From Larix sibirica (lineage: Eukaryota > Streptophyta > Pinopsida > Pinales > Pinaceae), in the NCBI GenBank assembly GCA_004151065.3, contig NWUY0300013771.1:1-23457 (forward strand): a stretch of 23,457 nucleotides of DNA, in the 5' to 3' direction. The position numbers and the translations under genes were made by a program. Below are positions 10,720 to 18,964 of the stretch, piece after piece. The first letter of the stretch is position 1. Every line of letters begins with the position of its first letter. The notes below the pieces were generated by a model that ran no database searches, was not told where the DNA came from, and worked only from the letters and a program-made list of their open reading frames with translations.

Positions 10720-11720
10720 GAAGTTTAAAGAACATTTTATCACCCTTATTCTTTGGAGTGAGCTCAAGGTGCAATGACAAGTAATGCTCCTTGTCAAGGC
10801 CATTCTTCTTCCAATGCCCATAGTATTTTGCTACATGGAGATAGAAAACTCTTTCCTTATTGCTTCTTCACCTTCTTTGACTAGGTCTTCTTTCCATCTA
10901 TGACTTTAAAGTCCCAACATTAACAACAAGTCTCTTCCCATGTTTTGCTTGTATGTATATAGCCTTATTAAAAGCCTTATCAAGAGCCTTAACCTCAAAG
11001 AGAATGACTTTTTCCCAATATGACTATGCAACCCACTAATATACTTAAGTCATAATCTTTCAATCGATTTGGTCAATGCCCAATTGAATGCACTCCTAAA
11101 ACTTAGTTATCTAATCTTGGACAACCTGTCCATTTCGTTGTCTCAAGTAAACTTTCGAACTTCTTCATACCCATAGGGTAGAATTGGCTTTTGACAAGAG
11201 TTTTAAATCCTTCCTAGTCAACTACTTGTTCTGCTTAGTAAGAAGTCTTTCTTGGCATAAACATCCCACCAAACCAAATGCATATCCCTCCATCTTAAGT
11301 TAGGAAAAATAAAGTTTCTCGATCTTAGTGAACAATAGTCTATTTTCTTGATCTTAGTGAACCCAACAAGAGTTTTAAATCCTTCCTAATCAACTACTTG
11401 TTCTGCTCAGTAAGAAGTCTTTCTTGGCATAAACATCCCACCAAACCAAATGCATATCCCTCCATCTTGAGTTACGAAAAATAAAGTTTCTCGATCTTAG
11501 TGAACAATAGTCTATTTTCTCGATCTTAGTGAACCCATAACCACTGATATCAACTTCAAGTTCTCTTAACTAATTACTTAGTTTTATGAGGTCCATCCAA
11601 ACATCATAAGGACTAATATCCACCCTGGCTACAACTTTAAATGGACTTTTAGAAGAACAGTAGTCTTCTTCTTCATTAATGATTTCAATCCAACTCATTG
11701 GAACTACCTAGCTTAACTCT
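10720..11720 (-). pseudogene. Ty3/gypsy gag relic with ruined zinc knuckle
   Basis: On the minus strand the gag capsid core is visible as RQRNGQVVQD-ITKF-ECIQLGIDQIDKRL, the usual 'Q-x-x-x-S-V-x-E-Y-x-x-E-F' region, followed by LKYISGLHSHIGKK. It ends with a knuckle-like YYGHWKKNGLDKEHYLSLH at about 10757-10828. In functional relatives this is CxxCxxxxHxxxxC, but here the four ligand positions read Tyr, Trp, Leu and Tyr. A 172-bp tandem duplication (11194-11537) lies in the N-terminal part. Many stops occur. Gag would form the virus-like particle and bind element RNA. Confidence 0.75.
11194..11537 (-). repeat. 172-bp tandem duplication inside gag
   Basis: Two 172-bp units, 11194-11365 and 11366-11537, both starting ACAAGAGTTTTAAATCCTTC and ending GTGAACCCA. 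Only a few substitutions separate them (for example TAGTCAAC/TAATCAAC, TTAGGAAAAA/TTACGAAAAA), so the duplication is younger than the decay of the element. 172 is not a multiple of three, so it would also shift the gag frame. Confidence 0.95.
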
Positions 11721-11823
11721 ATTATTATTTGAATATTTTGAGTTTGATTTCTTATCCTTCTCTACCATCACCCAAAATAAGTCATGCAACATCTCTACAA
11801 TGTTGCCCACACAAACCCAAGCC

Positions 11824-11934
11824 TTTATAATCTCACTTTACTAGGATATATCTTGTGGCCTTTGTAATCTTGCTTTACAGGGATATATCACATGGTCTAT
11901 GTAACCTTGCTTTACTAGGATATATCTAGTGGTC
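11824..11934 (+). repeat. 37-bp unit repeated three times
   Basis: Three exactly 37-bp units at 11824-11860, 11861-11897 and 11898-11934, of the form TWTRTAAYCTYRCTTTACTAGGATATATC followed by a variable WHRTGGYC. They fall between the end of the gag-like sequence and the LINE RNase H piece. Confidence 0.9.
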
Positions 11935-11975
11935 CTCCACATTTTGTAGACTCCTGGATATCTACTACATATTGG

Positions 11976-12403
11976 GAACAACAATGCTTCTCCAATAGAG
12001 GGGTGGCAAGTGCGAAGGGGGTTCCTTTTTACCCTTAGGGGAATATAGAAATCAATTTCTCATGGGAAATAGGTGTTGCAACAAATAATCAAGCTGAAGC
12101 ATATGCCTTGCTTCTGGGAACTATCATTCTTCAAGCTCATCAAGTAAAGAACGTTATGATATTTGGCGACTCTCCTTTGTCATAAATCAGATAAGGAAAA
12201 AGATCCTCAAGGGAGGATCGATGCTAAACATAACCTTCCAAAGAATTGTCTAGAATCTTGATTTGTTGGATGAAGTTAAGCTGTTCCAAATCATGAGATC
12301 CAACAATGGATTGGCTGATTGTCAAGCAAACAAAGCAATATACCTACATAAGGGGGTCCTAGTAAAAAATGGGTACCCTCCCAAGAGGTATTGGCCACCA
12401 TAG
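11976..12403 (+). pseudogene. LINE-type RNase H domain, frameshifted
   Basis: The plus strand reads FSWEIGVATNNQAEAYALLL, then VKNVMIFGDSPL, then after a one-base frame change VINQIRKKILKG, and near the end SNNGLADCQANKAIYLHKGV and a terminal TAG at 12401. These are the order and motifs of the type I RNase H found at the C end of plant LINE ORF2: the Glu of NNQAEA, the Asp of GDS and the last Asp of ADCQAN are kept, and the first Asp (expected near 11976) is lost. There is also one in-frame TAG. The same start, CAATGCTTCTCCAAT, marks the copy at 14644. The enzyme would remove element RNA from the RNA-DNA hybrid. It may be the 3' end of the LINE begun at 5110, parted by the Ty3/gypsy sequence, or a separate 5'-truncated copy. 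Confidence 0.8.
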
Positions 12404-13015
12404 TTATGCAATATCATTCAACATTATGATCTTAACTCCCTCATTTCTATATTACCAAGGTATGGGTGGAGTGTAATACAAGTGTCACCAAATGAAATGT
12501 GAAATGCATGCAAGTCTCCTCAGCACTTTAATGCCACAAGAGAGAGCCTTCACACTCCTCACGTCTCAGGTCCACTTGTCTCTTGGCTTATGGTCCACAG
12601 CGTGCGTCCCTATATGGATCATTTACTGAGACTGGTTTGCATAGGTGGGATGATTCATTTGGTGGATATGCCTTTGCTTGGCATTTGCAGAAGGGACCGA
12701 GTCAATCAATACACTGGATGTTGGCTCCTAGCTGCAATAACTCTAGGAGAATTTTCTGTTTGACAAGGTAAGGATTATTGTGTTAGAGTGGTTTGCTTCT
12801 TTGGAATTACGGTCAATTCTGTCATGGGCTCTCGTTCTTTATTTGGATTGTGGGCAGTCTGGTGGTTTGAAAATCTTCGATGGTTTAGTTTTTGTCCCTC
12901 TTAGTCTGCATAGCCCCTTCCTGTGAGTTATTATTGGTGGGTTTGGTTCTGTTCAAAGGGTTTCTTTGATCCTGAAAAGCATACGAGGCCGAACCCTTTT
13001 TCTTTTTTCCTGAGT
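12404..13015. other. Stretch without a recognised gene
   Basis: No recognisable protein or RNA gene. The sequence is less AT-rich than its flanks and may be 3' untranslated sequence of the RNase H copy before it or leader sequence of the ORF after it. No primer-binding site or LTR ends were found. Confidence 0.35.
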
Positions 13016-13454
13016 ATGGCCAACTCTAATAATCCAAGAATGGCTGGAAGTAAGAGCACTGCAGGAATTAAGAAAACATTGACAAGAATGAATGCACCAC
13101 TGGAAGGGATGAAGCAAGCTATTGAGTATTTAAGCCTTCATATGGAGAAACAAAAGTCTATGCAAGAGGAAATGAAGGCTAAAATGCATGAACAGTATGA
13201 AATCTGATAAAATGGCCAGTGATATAGAAATGCATTACACTGTTATATTGGGATTCATTCAAGGCTCTCAATCTACTGCAGGTCACCTGATGGTATCAAT
13301 TGGTTCAATCAAGGGCAGAGCTGCAGAAGAAGAAACGGTGCAACAAACTGCTATGGCAATGATAGAGCAGCAGCCGCACTTTCAAGGAAATCGTGGTATG
13401 GACCAAGATGATGTGCTCATGGAAGAAGCCCACAGCAGGCACAAATATGGTTAA
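13016..13454 (+). pseudogene. Coiled-coil ORF of unknown family, one frameshift
   Basis: An ATG at 13016 begins MANSNNPRMAGSKSTAGIKK and runs through a charged, heptad-like stretch (EYLSLHMEKQKSMQEEMKAK) to a stop at 13205. The second frame, open from 13188 to the TAA at 13452-13454, continues with KSDKMASDIEMHY and QQPHFQGNRGMDQDDVLMEE, so a small indel near 13195 probably split one ORF. The N-terminal coiled coil and Gln/Met-rich tail look like the start of a retroelement gag, but no capsid or zinc-knuckle motif is seen. The 3' end is cut by the transposon inserted at 13450. Joining across that insertion keeps an open frame for only a further few tens of bases. Confidence 0.45.
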
Positions 13455-14419
13455 TGCCTAAGTCACCGTGTTCGGCGAATTTTTGCCTTGAAGTTCGAAA
13501 ATTGCCGATTTTTTGAGCGGGGCGATTTTAATCGTTGAAGTTCGCCGATTGTAAACACGAAGCCGATTTTTTTTGTTCGACAAACTGAATGGCGAGTAAA
13601 TTTGCTAGAAAATCAGCGAATTTAGTTTTAAAATGCCAAAAAATCGTTTGGAAACCATTTTTGGCGGGTTAATGAAAACCCTATTCACCGCGCGATATTC
13701 CTCCTCCGTGACCTGGGCATTGTTTATTCCGCGATATTCAGTGTGCACTGTGTAGCATTAGCTCGTGAAGATAGCTCGTGAGCCCAAGATAGCTCGTGAT
13801 AGCTCGTGAACATAGCACCATCACCCCCAACGCCCTTGATTAGCAATTGCGGCCGAGTGCCAACACCCGTGAATAGCAGTGCGGCCGAGTCTCAACTCTC
13901 CTGTAGGCTGTTGCCGGAGGCTGGAGCCAGGAGGGCACAGTGCGACTGCGGAGTCGCGGACTCCACTTAAAAGTTCACACACAGGTATTCCGATCGCGTT
14001 GAGGGCAGAGGCCTGTGCAATGAGTGCAGAGTGCAAAGTTGCAGACTCTGTCGACTCTCGGCTCTCCCAACTGCTACGACTGCTGGCCACGGCTGTTCAG
14101 TGCTTTGTGCTCGGCTAGTGACCAGTCGAGACAGCGGAGCCTGAGTTCAAAAATTCAAGGAAGTTTTGTCACTTCTACTGTGCACTGTCAGGTGTAGGGT
14201 TTTCACTAGTTTGAAACTTCAGAGTTCAAGCTCGGAACTTCAGAGTTCTGTCATAATGAATTTTAATGAAAATTTTCATATATTTTTTAATTTCCATATT
14301 TTTGTCATTCGAACTTAATGCTGATTTTTATCGCCAAAATTTCAAGTGCCGATTTTTTTCCGAATTTCAAGGTTGTCGAATTCGAACACAAACTCGAACC
14401 AGGTGACTTAGGTTAATGC
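13450..14419. mobile_element. Non-autonomous DNA transposon, 8-bp TSD (hAT-like)
   Basis: Element 13458-14411 (954 bp) starts CTAAGTCACC and ends GGTGACTTAG, a perfect 10-bp terminal inverted repeat, with weaker inverted similarity inward (GTGTTCG / CGAACAC region). It is flanked by the identical 8-mer GTTAATGC at 13450-13457 and 14412-14419. An 8-bp duplication is the hAT habit, though P and Merlin elements also give 8 bp. Subterminal GCCGATTTTTT-type words (near 13512, 13560 and 14348) could be transposase-binding sites. The middle (13690-14110) is GC- and CpG-rich, unlike the host DNA, and contains AGCTCGTGA four times (13760, 13773, 13791, 13801). No transposase was recognised, and the two small overlapping open frames at 13821-14118 have no known similarity. 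The retained CpGs and perfect duplication suggest a fairly young insertion. Confidence 0.85.
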
Positions 14420-14643
14420 TGGTTTACGTTTATGGTTTACACTTGTATTTTGTTATTTTGGCAATATGTAAGAGAAAATACTTTTAGGTTTGAGAGGAAG
14501 GCACTTTGTCATGTTTTGATTAGAAGCCCGGTTGAAGCTCATTGTATAAGGGCTCTAGTCATTAGGGCAATTTGTCTAAATTTGCCTACTTGGATTTCCC
14601 ACAACCCCTTTTAATACAAATTATACCCATTTTTTGTAAAAAA
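14420..14643 (+). other. Sequence 3' of the transposon, ending in an A-run
   Basis: This continues the DNA split by the insertion at 13450. It ends TTTTTTGTAAAAAAA at 14630-14643, which could be the poly(A) end of a non-LTR element, directly before the RNase H copy at 14644. No coding sense was found. Confidence 0.3.
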
Positions 14644-15370
14644 ATGCAATGCTTCTCCAATGGAAGAATAACAAATATGATCTTCACCATACAATATTTG
14701 CCTCAAGAATTAAAAGGAAGATCAACTTTGATAACAATTTGATCCAAAATTCCTTGTGGATACTAATGAAAGTAGTTGTTGATAAAGGTCTAAGAAGGTT
14801 ACAGGTGCCAGGGGACTCAAAGGTTTTGATGGATTGGGCAAATGGCAGAAGTAAATTGACAAATCTGGCCCTAGATCCCATAATAACAAAAAAAATTGGA
14901 GGCAACAATGCAGTTTGAAGAAGTCTCCTTTGCACATATTGACAAGGAATTCAATTCCAAAGCAGACAATCTTTCAAAAGAAGCCCTTTTAATGCAGGAA
15001 GGAACTCTGGTTGAACAAGAGTTCAAACGAAATATCCTTTTTGAAAAATCTGTTAGGTCAATGTTTTGATGGTTTTGATTTTTTGGTTAGTCTACTACTA
15101 AAAATTTTTATTCAACAATGTTTTTGATTGTTGGGTCAAAAAGTCAAAAAGTATGTATAAGTCCTTGTATCTTTTGCAAGTTACAAGTCTGTTGAAGGAA
15201 GACCGTAATATGTCCTAGAAGCCTAAGGTGAAGATATTCAAAAACTATGTAAGAGCTGAAAGGCATGATCATGTGTATTCTGATTTCAATCTCGGAAACA
15301 TCAAATACCAAGTTTTTTTCCTAGAAAAAAACAATTTGATCCATAATTCAATAGGATAGTTAAAACACCC
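14644..15370 (+). pseudogene. Second LINE RNase H C-terminus and 3' tail
   Basis: It starts with the same CAATGCTTCTCCAAT as the copy at 11976. The plus strand reads LRRLQVPGDSKVLMDWANGR (GDS Asp kept) and, after a frame change near 14895, VSFAHIDKEFNSKADNLSKE then ALLMQEGTLVEQEF, ending in a stop near 15067. These are the last strands of the LINE-type RNase H ('H-x-x-R-E-x-N-x-x-A-D-x-L-S-K-x-A'). The segment between the start and GDS is degraded and lacks the Glu. The tail at 15270-15350 (GTGTATTCTGATTTC ... TTTTTTTCCTAGAAAAAA) recurs in diverged form at 18787-18850, so this is one family with the pieces inside the transposon at 18038. Confidence 0.8.
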
Positions 15371-15429
15371 AACTGAAATCACTACATATTCTTCATTAAA
15401 ATTCTCAATCACTCCAACGTATGCATGAA

Positions 15430-16095
15430 CTCCAAATTATTCAATGAAATCAAGCATGCACAAATGATGCAAAGATTTACACAGTACCCAGGAGAAAAAA
15501 AATAGCTAGAGAAACCCTCGTGGGGAATAAACTCCTCCCATCAAGTCCACAACAATTAAAATGCTTAACATGAGCTACACCCCTTCAAGCTTTTGTCAAG
15601 TATTGACAACTTACAGAACCCTTATGAATATCTTAGCATTCAACCACACTCTACCTCAGAGCTCTCTTATATAGGTTCTCTCTCTCCAATCTATTTGCAG
15701 AGTTCTTTTGTGAACTCGTTACTATGCCTCATCACTTTCAGTGGACACCCCTTTGCCATATGCCAAATAGGCCCTCTCCTTTTCCCCCAAACAGTTCATT
15801 AGGCTTCACAACGGCTGGCCAAGATTTTTCAATTACATCATGTCGGTTTTATTAGAGTTATTTGATTATCCCATTATATTATATAGGTTCTCTCTCTTCA
15901 ATCTATTTGCAGAATTCTTTTATGAACTCGTTACCATGCCTCCTCGCTTTCAGTGGACTCCTCTTTACCAAATGCCAAAAAGGCCCTCTCTTTTTCCCCC
16001 AAACAGTTCTCCATTAGCTTCACAATGGCTGGCCAAGGTTTTTCAATTACATCATGTCAGTTTTATTAGACTTACTTGATTATCCTATTGAACTG
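15430..16095. repeat. Dispersed repeat with an internal 212-bp tandem duplication
   Basis: The first part matches 7660-7960 block by block. From ATATAGGTTCTCTCTC at 15669 a 212-bp unit is repeated from 15881: both units carry CAATCTATTTGCAGA, TGAACTCGTTAC, TTTCCCCCAAACAGTTC, GGCTGGCCAAG and TTTTTCAATTACATCATGTC. The match at 7900 covers only the start of the unit, so the duplication happened in this copy. It may be an LTR or 3' region remnant of the Ty3/gypsy family. Confidence 0.75.
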
Positions 16096-16568
16096 ATAAA
16101 ATGTAATTGACAAACACCTTATATTATATTTAGTCATTGTTTGGCTTATCCTCTATCACCCTTTGCCACATCTCTTTTTAGCAGTTAGTGATACCTAAAG
16201 ATGGGATTTTGCATGAAAGGCCTAAAACATTGGATATGAAAATTTGATAATAGGTTCCAAAGCATTGAAACATTAATAGGGAGTCAGAGACAAACGATGG
16301 ATACGGATAAGGCATATGTAACACATATAACGGAATTAAGCCAGCTCACTTGGGTGGAATCAATCCCAAATCATACATATAACTGCCCTAGTCTTGCACC
16401 AACTTAACCCACATGCATAATTTGTCAAAGTTGTATGCTTCTAAGAGGACTTGCCACATTTGCTTGGAAAAACACTTAGCCATACTTCAACATAATTGAC
16501 CAATTTATGCTGCTTCTTTGGCCTTATAACCCCAAATTCCAATCTGATTAGGAATCGAAGATCGCTAC
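16096..16568. other. Gene-free stretch
   Basis: AT-rich sequence with no recognisable gene, repeat or transposon end. Confidence 0.4.
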
Positions 16569-17105
16569 ACAACATTTATCCCAAAATATATCACAGGAGA
16601 TCAAGCCAACAATATTAGTGCATACTTTTAGGCATTAAAATTGTTGAGATGTTGGTAATTGAATTCTTGAATATAGCCATTATTTTGAATTTGTTTATGG
16701 CTCATGATTGTTTTGTTTGGGCTTGAAGGGAACTAGAACAAATTACTGGATGCATGGTTGCATTTCATAAGATGTTCTACAATTTCTAATATGGAATATA
16801 ATATATGTTTGCTGACAAAAGAATATAGGATCAAGATCACAACAACATTTATCCCAATAAATATCACAAGGGACAAAGCCAATAATATTAGTCCCTAATG
16901 TTAAGCATTGAAGTTTGTTGAGAAGTTGATAATACAATTCTCAAATATAACCATTACTTTGAATTTTTCTGTGGCTCGTGATCGTTTTGTTTGGGAGCTT
17001 GTAGTGCATCAAATCATAGGATGCATGGTTGCATTTCATAAGATGTTCTACAATTTCTAATATCGAATATATTATATTGTTGCTAGCAGAAGTATCCATG
17101 ATCAC
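16569..17105 (+). repeat. About 273-bp tandem duplication
   Basis: Unit A starts ACAACATTTATCCCAAAATA at 16569 and unit B ACAACATTTATCCCAATAAA at 16842. Both contain ATATCACA-G, AGCCAA-AATATTAGT, TTGTTGAGA, CAAATATAACCATTA/GAATATAGCCATTA, GATYGTTTTGTTTGGG, and the well-kept block GGATGCATGGTTGCATTTCA with the TAAGATGTTCTACAATTTCT that follows. It is not coding; the minus-strand open frames over it are by-products of the duplication. Confidence 0.85.
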
Positions 17106-17529
17106 ATATCCAATTCTATTTGAAAAATAAATGTGATATATTTTAAAAACAAATTGAAGAAAGACGAGAAATACATTATGTGTCATCCTAGTTGTCTTAT
17201 TGTATACTGAAAGAAATTGATATCTATATGAATACTATAATATTGGCTCACAATAGATTTTAGAAGTGAGAAATTTTTACCATTCTAAATGGTTCAAACG
17301 TGGTAAGGTGATTATTTGTATTTAATTCAAATTTAGAGTGTTATGGTTCTTTATTTATGTTAAGGTGCTTTTGGTAATGGCATTTACTCTTTCTAATCCT
17401 TTTCCTTCAACACTATCTCATCTATTGGAAGGCTTTACCGAAATTTTGAATGCAAAATTAAGGAATTTATCTATAAGGGGGAATTCATTGAAAGGTGACA
17501 TTCTTTAAATGTAAAACTAAGGCAAATAT
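17106..17529. other. Gene-free stretch
   Basis: AT-rich DNA with no recognisable gene. A TATATTTTAAAAACAAATTG stretch and other low-complexity words are present. Confidence 0.4.
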
Positions 17530-17692
17530 ATTCCAAGAAAGTTGTCGAAGATTTGCACCTAGCCCCAACCATTATTGCATGTGTTGGAACTTGGTGCACA
17601 AGCACTAGTATATGTCACTTGGGGAGGATTTGAACGCAAGTGGGGGCTAATTAGCTACCCACTCTTACCAACCTGATAAGTCATCCTAATTA
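17530..17692 (-). mobile_element. tRNA-derived SINE head
   Basis: On the minus strand from about 17692 the sequence begins GGATGACTTATCAGG, followed by an A-box-like TGGTAAGAGTGG (17659-17670) and a perfect B-box core GTTCAAATCC (17626-17635). Spacing of about 23 bases between the boxes is close to that of a tRNA promoter. The following CTCCCCAAGTGAC partly pairs with the start, like an acceptor stem. It is degraded as a tRNA: the loops do not fold into a full cloverleaf and the sequence runs on without a tRNA 3' end. The 3' limit near 17530 is a guess and no target duplication was found. It is a different family from the SINE at 4087. Confidence 0.6.
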
Positions 17693-18037
17693 ATTTTTAA
17701 GGTTCAACATTAAGTTAATATTCTCGAAGACACAACAAGACACTACACATGCTTATATGTTCTCCCCAAGTTTCCAAATAGCTAAGATGCTACTAGGGAA
17801 AGGCAATTACAAACGGAAAGACCATCTCCATAAATTCATAAAGACATCAATGGATTATTACTACATAAACTTGCTCTAGTTTTTGTTGGAAATTGCTTCC
17901 AAAAACACTCCTCCAAGAGAAAGCACCACATAACACGAACTTCGGTTGGCTTATATCCCAAGTCTAGGGGTATCTATTCCACCTACCTTAAAAATACAAA
18001 ACTATTATAAGATAATACTGGTGTGTTCCTAACTCAA
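17693..18037. other. Gene-free stretch
   Basis: AT-rich sequence with no recognisable gene. It ends at the target duplication of the next transposon. Confidence 0.4.
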
Positions 18038-18089
18038 GTTATAGTCTAAGTCACCATGTTCGGCGCATTTCAAAAACAAATTCAAAATG

Positions 18090-18341
18090 CATGAATATAA
18101 AGAGAAATTTACCCTCTTGTAAGACCAAAGCCTCCTTGGATAACTTATCAGCCTGCGAATTAAATTCACAATATACATGAGTGAAAGTAATGTCTTCAAA
18201 GGAAACTCTTACCTCCAGTATCTGATTCATAATAGCGAGAAGCCCCAAGTTAATAATGACACACTGATGGTTTTCCCCTTTTAATAGAGACCAAAAGGGC
18301 ATAAAATTCTGCAAAATTATTTGAGCCTTGCCTTGCTGCAT
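18090..18341 (-). pseudogene. LINE RNase H C-terminus (minus strand)
   Basis: The minus strand from 18341 is open and reads LQNFMPFWSLLKGENHQC, then INLGLLAIMNQILE where the GDS Asp would stand (lost), then ITFTHVYCEFNSQADKLSKE and ALVLQEGKF. The last Asp and the A-D-x-L-S-K-E-A-L signature are kept, close to the copy at 14644. It is truncated at its N side near 18350. On its C side it runs into transposon-end sequence near 18066. The first 18 bases encoding KEALVL (18120-18137) are repeated exactly, inverted, at 18455-18472. Confidence 0.75.
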
Positions 18342-18356
18342 ACTTCAACAATTTAA

Positions 18357-18378
18357 GAATTATATATATATATATATA
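18357..18378. repeat. (AT)n microsatellite
   Basis: An uninterrupted AT run directly after the N-side break of the RNase H piece. Confidence 0.9.
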
Positions 18379-18390
18379 ACCATATAGCCA

Positions 18391-18446
18391 TGCATGGGAA
18401 AACCTCGAAGACTTCATCGCCATCGACAAGTGTTAACCAAGGTAAA
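18391..18446 (-). mobile_element. Fragment of the 4087-type SINE
   Basis: GACTTCATCGCCATCGA and GTTAACCAAGG match GACTTCACCGCCGTCGA and GGTAACCAGGG at about 4139-4172 in the same orientation. Only the middle and 3' part of the body remains. Neither Pol III box nor a target duplication is present. Confidence 0.6.
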
Positions 18447-18454
18447 TTGCATAT

Positions 18455-18870
18455 AAGGAGGCTTTGGTCTTATAGGAGGATTCCTTACTTGAACAAGAAT
18501 TCAAGGAGGGCGCTCTCCTTCAAGCCATTGTCAGATACTAAGCAGGACCTGGGATAGTCTATTATTAGTTTTTTGCCACATACATGATTTTGAACTCATG
18601 AATGTTTTGAAGGGGGCCTTGTTATGTAAATTGGAACTGTTGTTTGGATAAAGTTGTTTTTGGAAACCACAGGAAGATTGTTATGACAGCAAGTTTTTCC
18701 TTCAGAGAAACCAACATAAGAGTGTATTTGTTCAAAGTAGCTAACACAAAAAGCTTTGATAGGCATGGAGTCCAACCAGACAAAACAATGTATATTTTGA
18801 TTTCTTTCTCAAAAATATTGAATATAAGATTTTTTTCTAGAAAAAAAAATATATATAATTCTCAAATTAA
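18455..18870 (+). pseudogene. LINE RNase H tail and 3' region (plus strand)
   Basis: The plus strand reads KEALVL, a TAG, then EDSLLEQEFKEGALLQAI, matching KEALLMQEGTLVEQEF of the copy at 14990. Downstream, 18787-18850 matches the tail at 15270-15350 (GTATATTTTGATTTC and TTTTTTTCTAGAAAAAA). Only the last few codons of the enzyme are present, so it could never act alone. It faces the minus-strand piece at 18090-18341. Confidence 0.65.
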
Positions 18871-18964
18871 ATGCTGAATTTTATCTCTTGATGATTTTTT
18901 GCAGATTTCATTGTTGTCGAATTTAAACATGAGCATGAATGACCCAATTGACTAAAGATTATAA

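Larger units (their letters stand above)
18038..18964. mobile_element. Older relative of the 13450 transposon, with LINE and SINE cargo
   Basis: The left end CTAAGTCACCATGTTCGGCG (18046) matches the left end of the element at 13458. The right end (18868-18956) aligns over about 100 bases with 14311-14411, sharing AATGCTGA-TTTTATC, GATTTTTT, TTGTCGAATT and TGACT. The last bases have drifted. The flanks GTTATAGT (18038-18045) and GATTATAAT (from 18957) can be one 8-bp duplication with an inserted A and a substitution. The inside is unlike the first copy: it contains an RNase H piece on the minus strand, an (AT)n run, a SINE fragment and an RNase H tail on the plus strand. Either these inserted into the transposon or the transposon captured them. 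Confidence 0.65.

Noticed and set aside
13821-14118. Overlapping 79- and 89-codon open frames on both strands
   Set aside because: They arise from the GC-rich interior of the transposon, where stops are rare. No motif is recognisable in either.
16743-17186. Two minus-strand open frames with shared peptide text
   Set aside because: They read the two units of the 273-bp duplication and have no protein-like composition.
18046-18066. Reading the transposon end at 18046 as the C-terminus of the minus-strand RNase H
   Set aside because: The open frame runs into it, but the sequence matches the end of the 13458 element, so the last residues are not RNase H.
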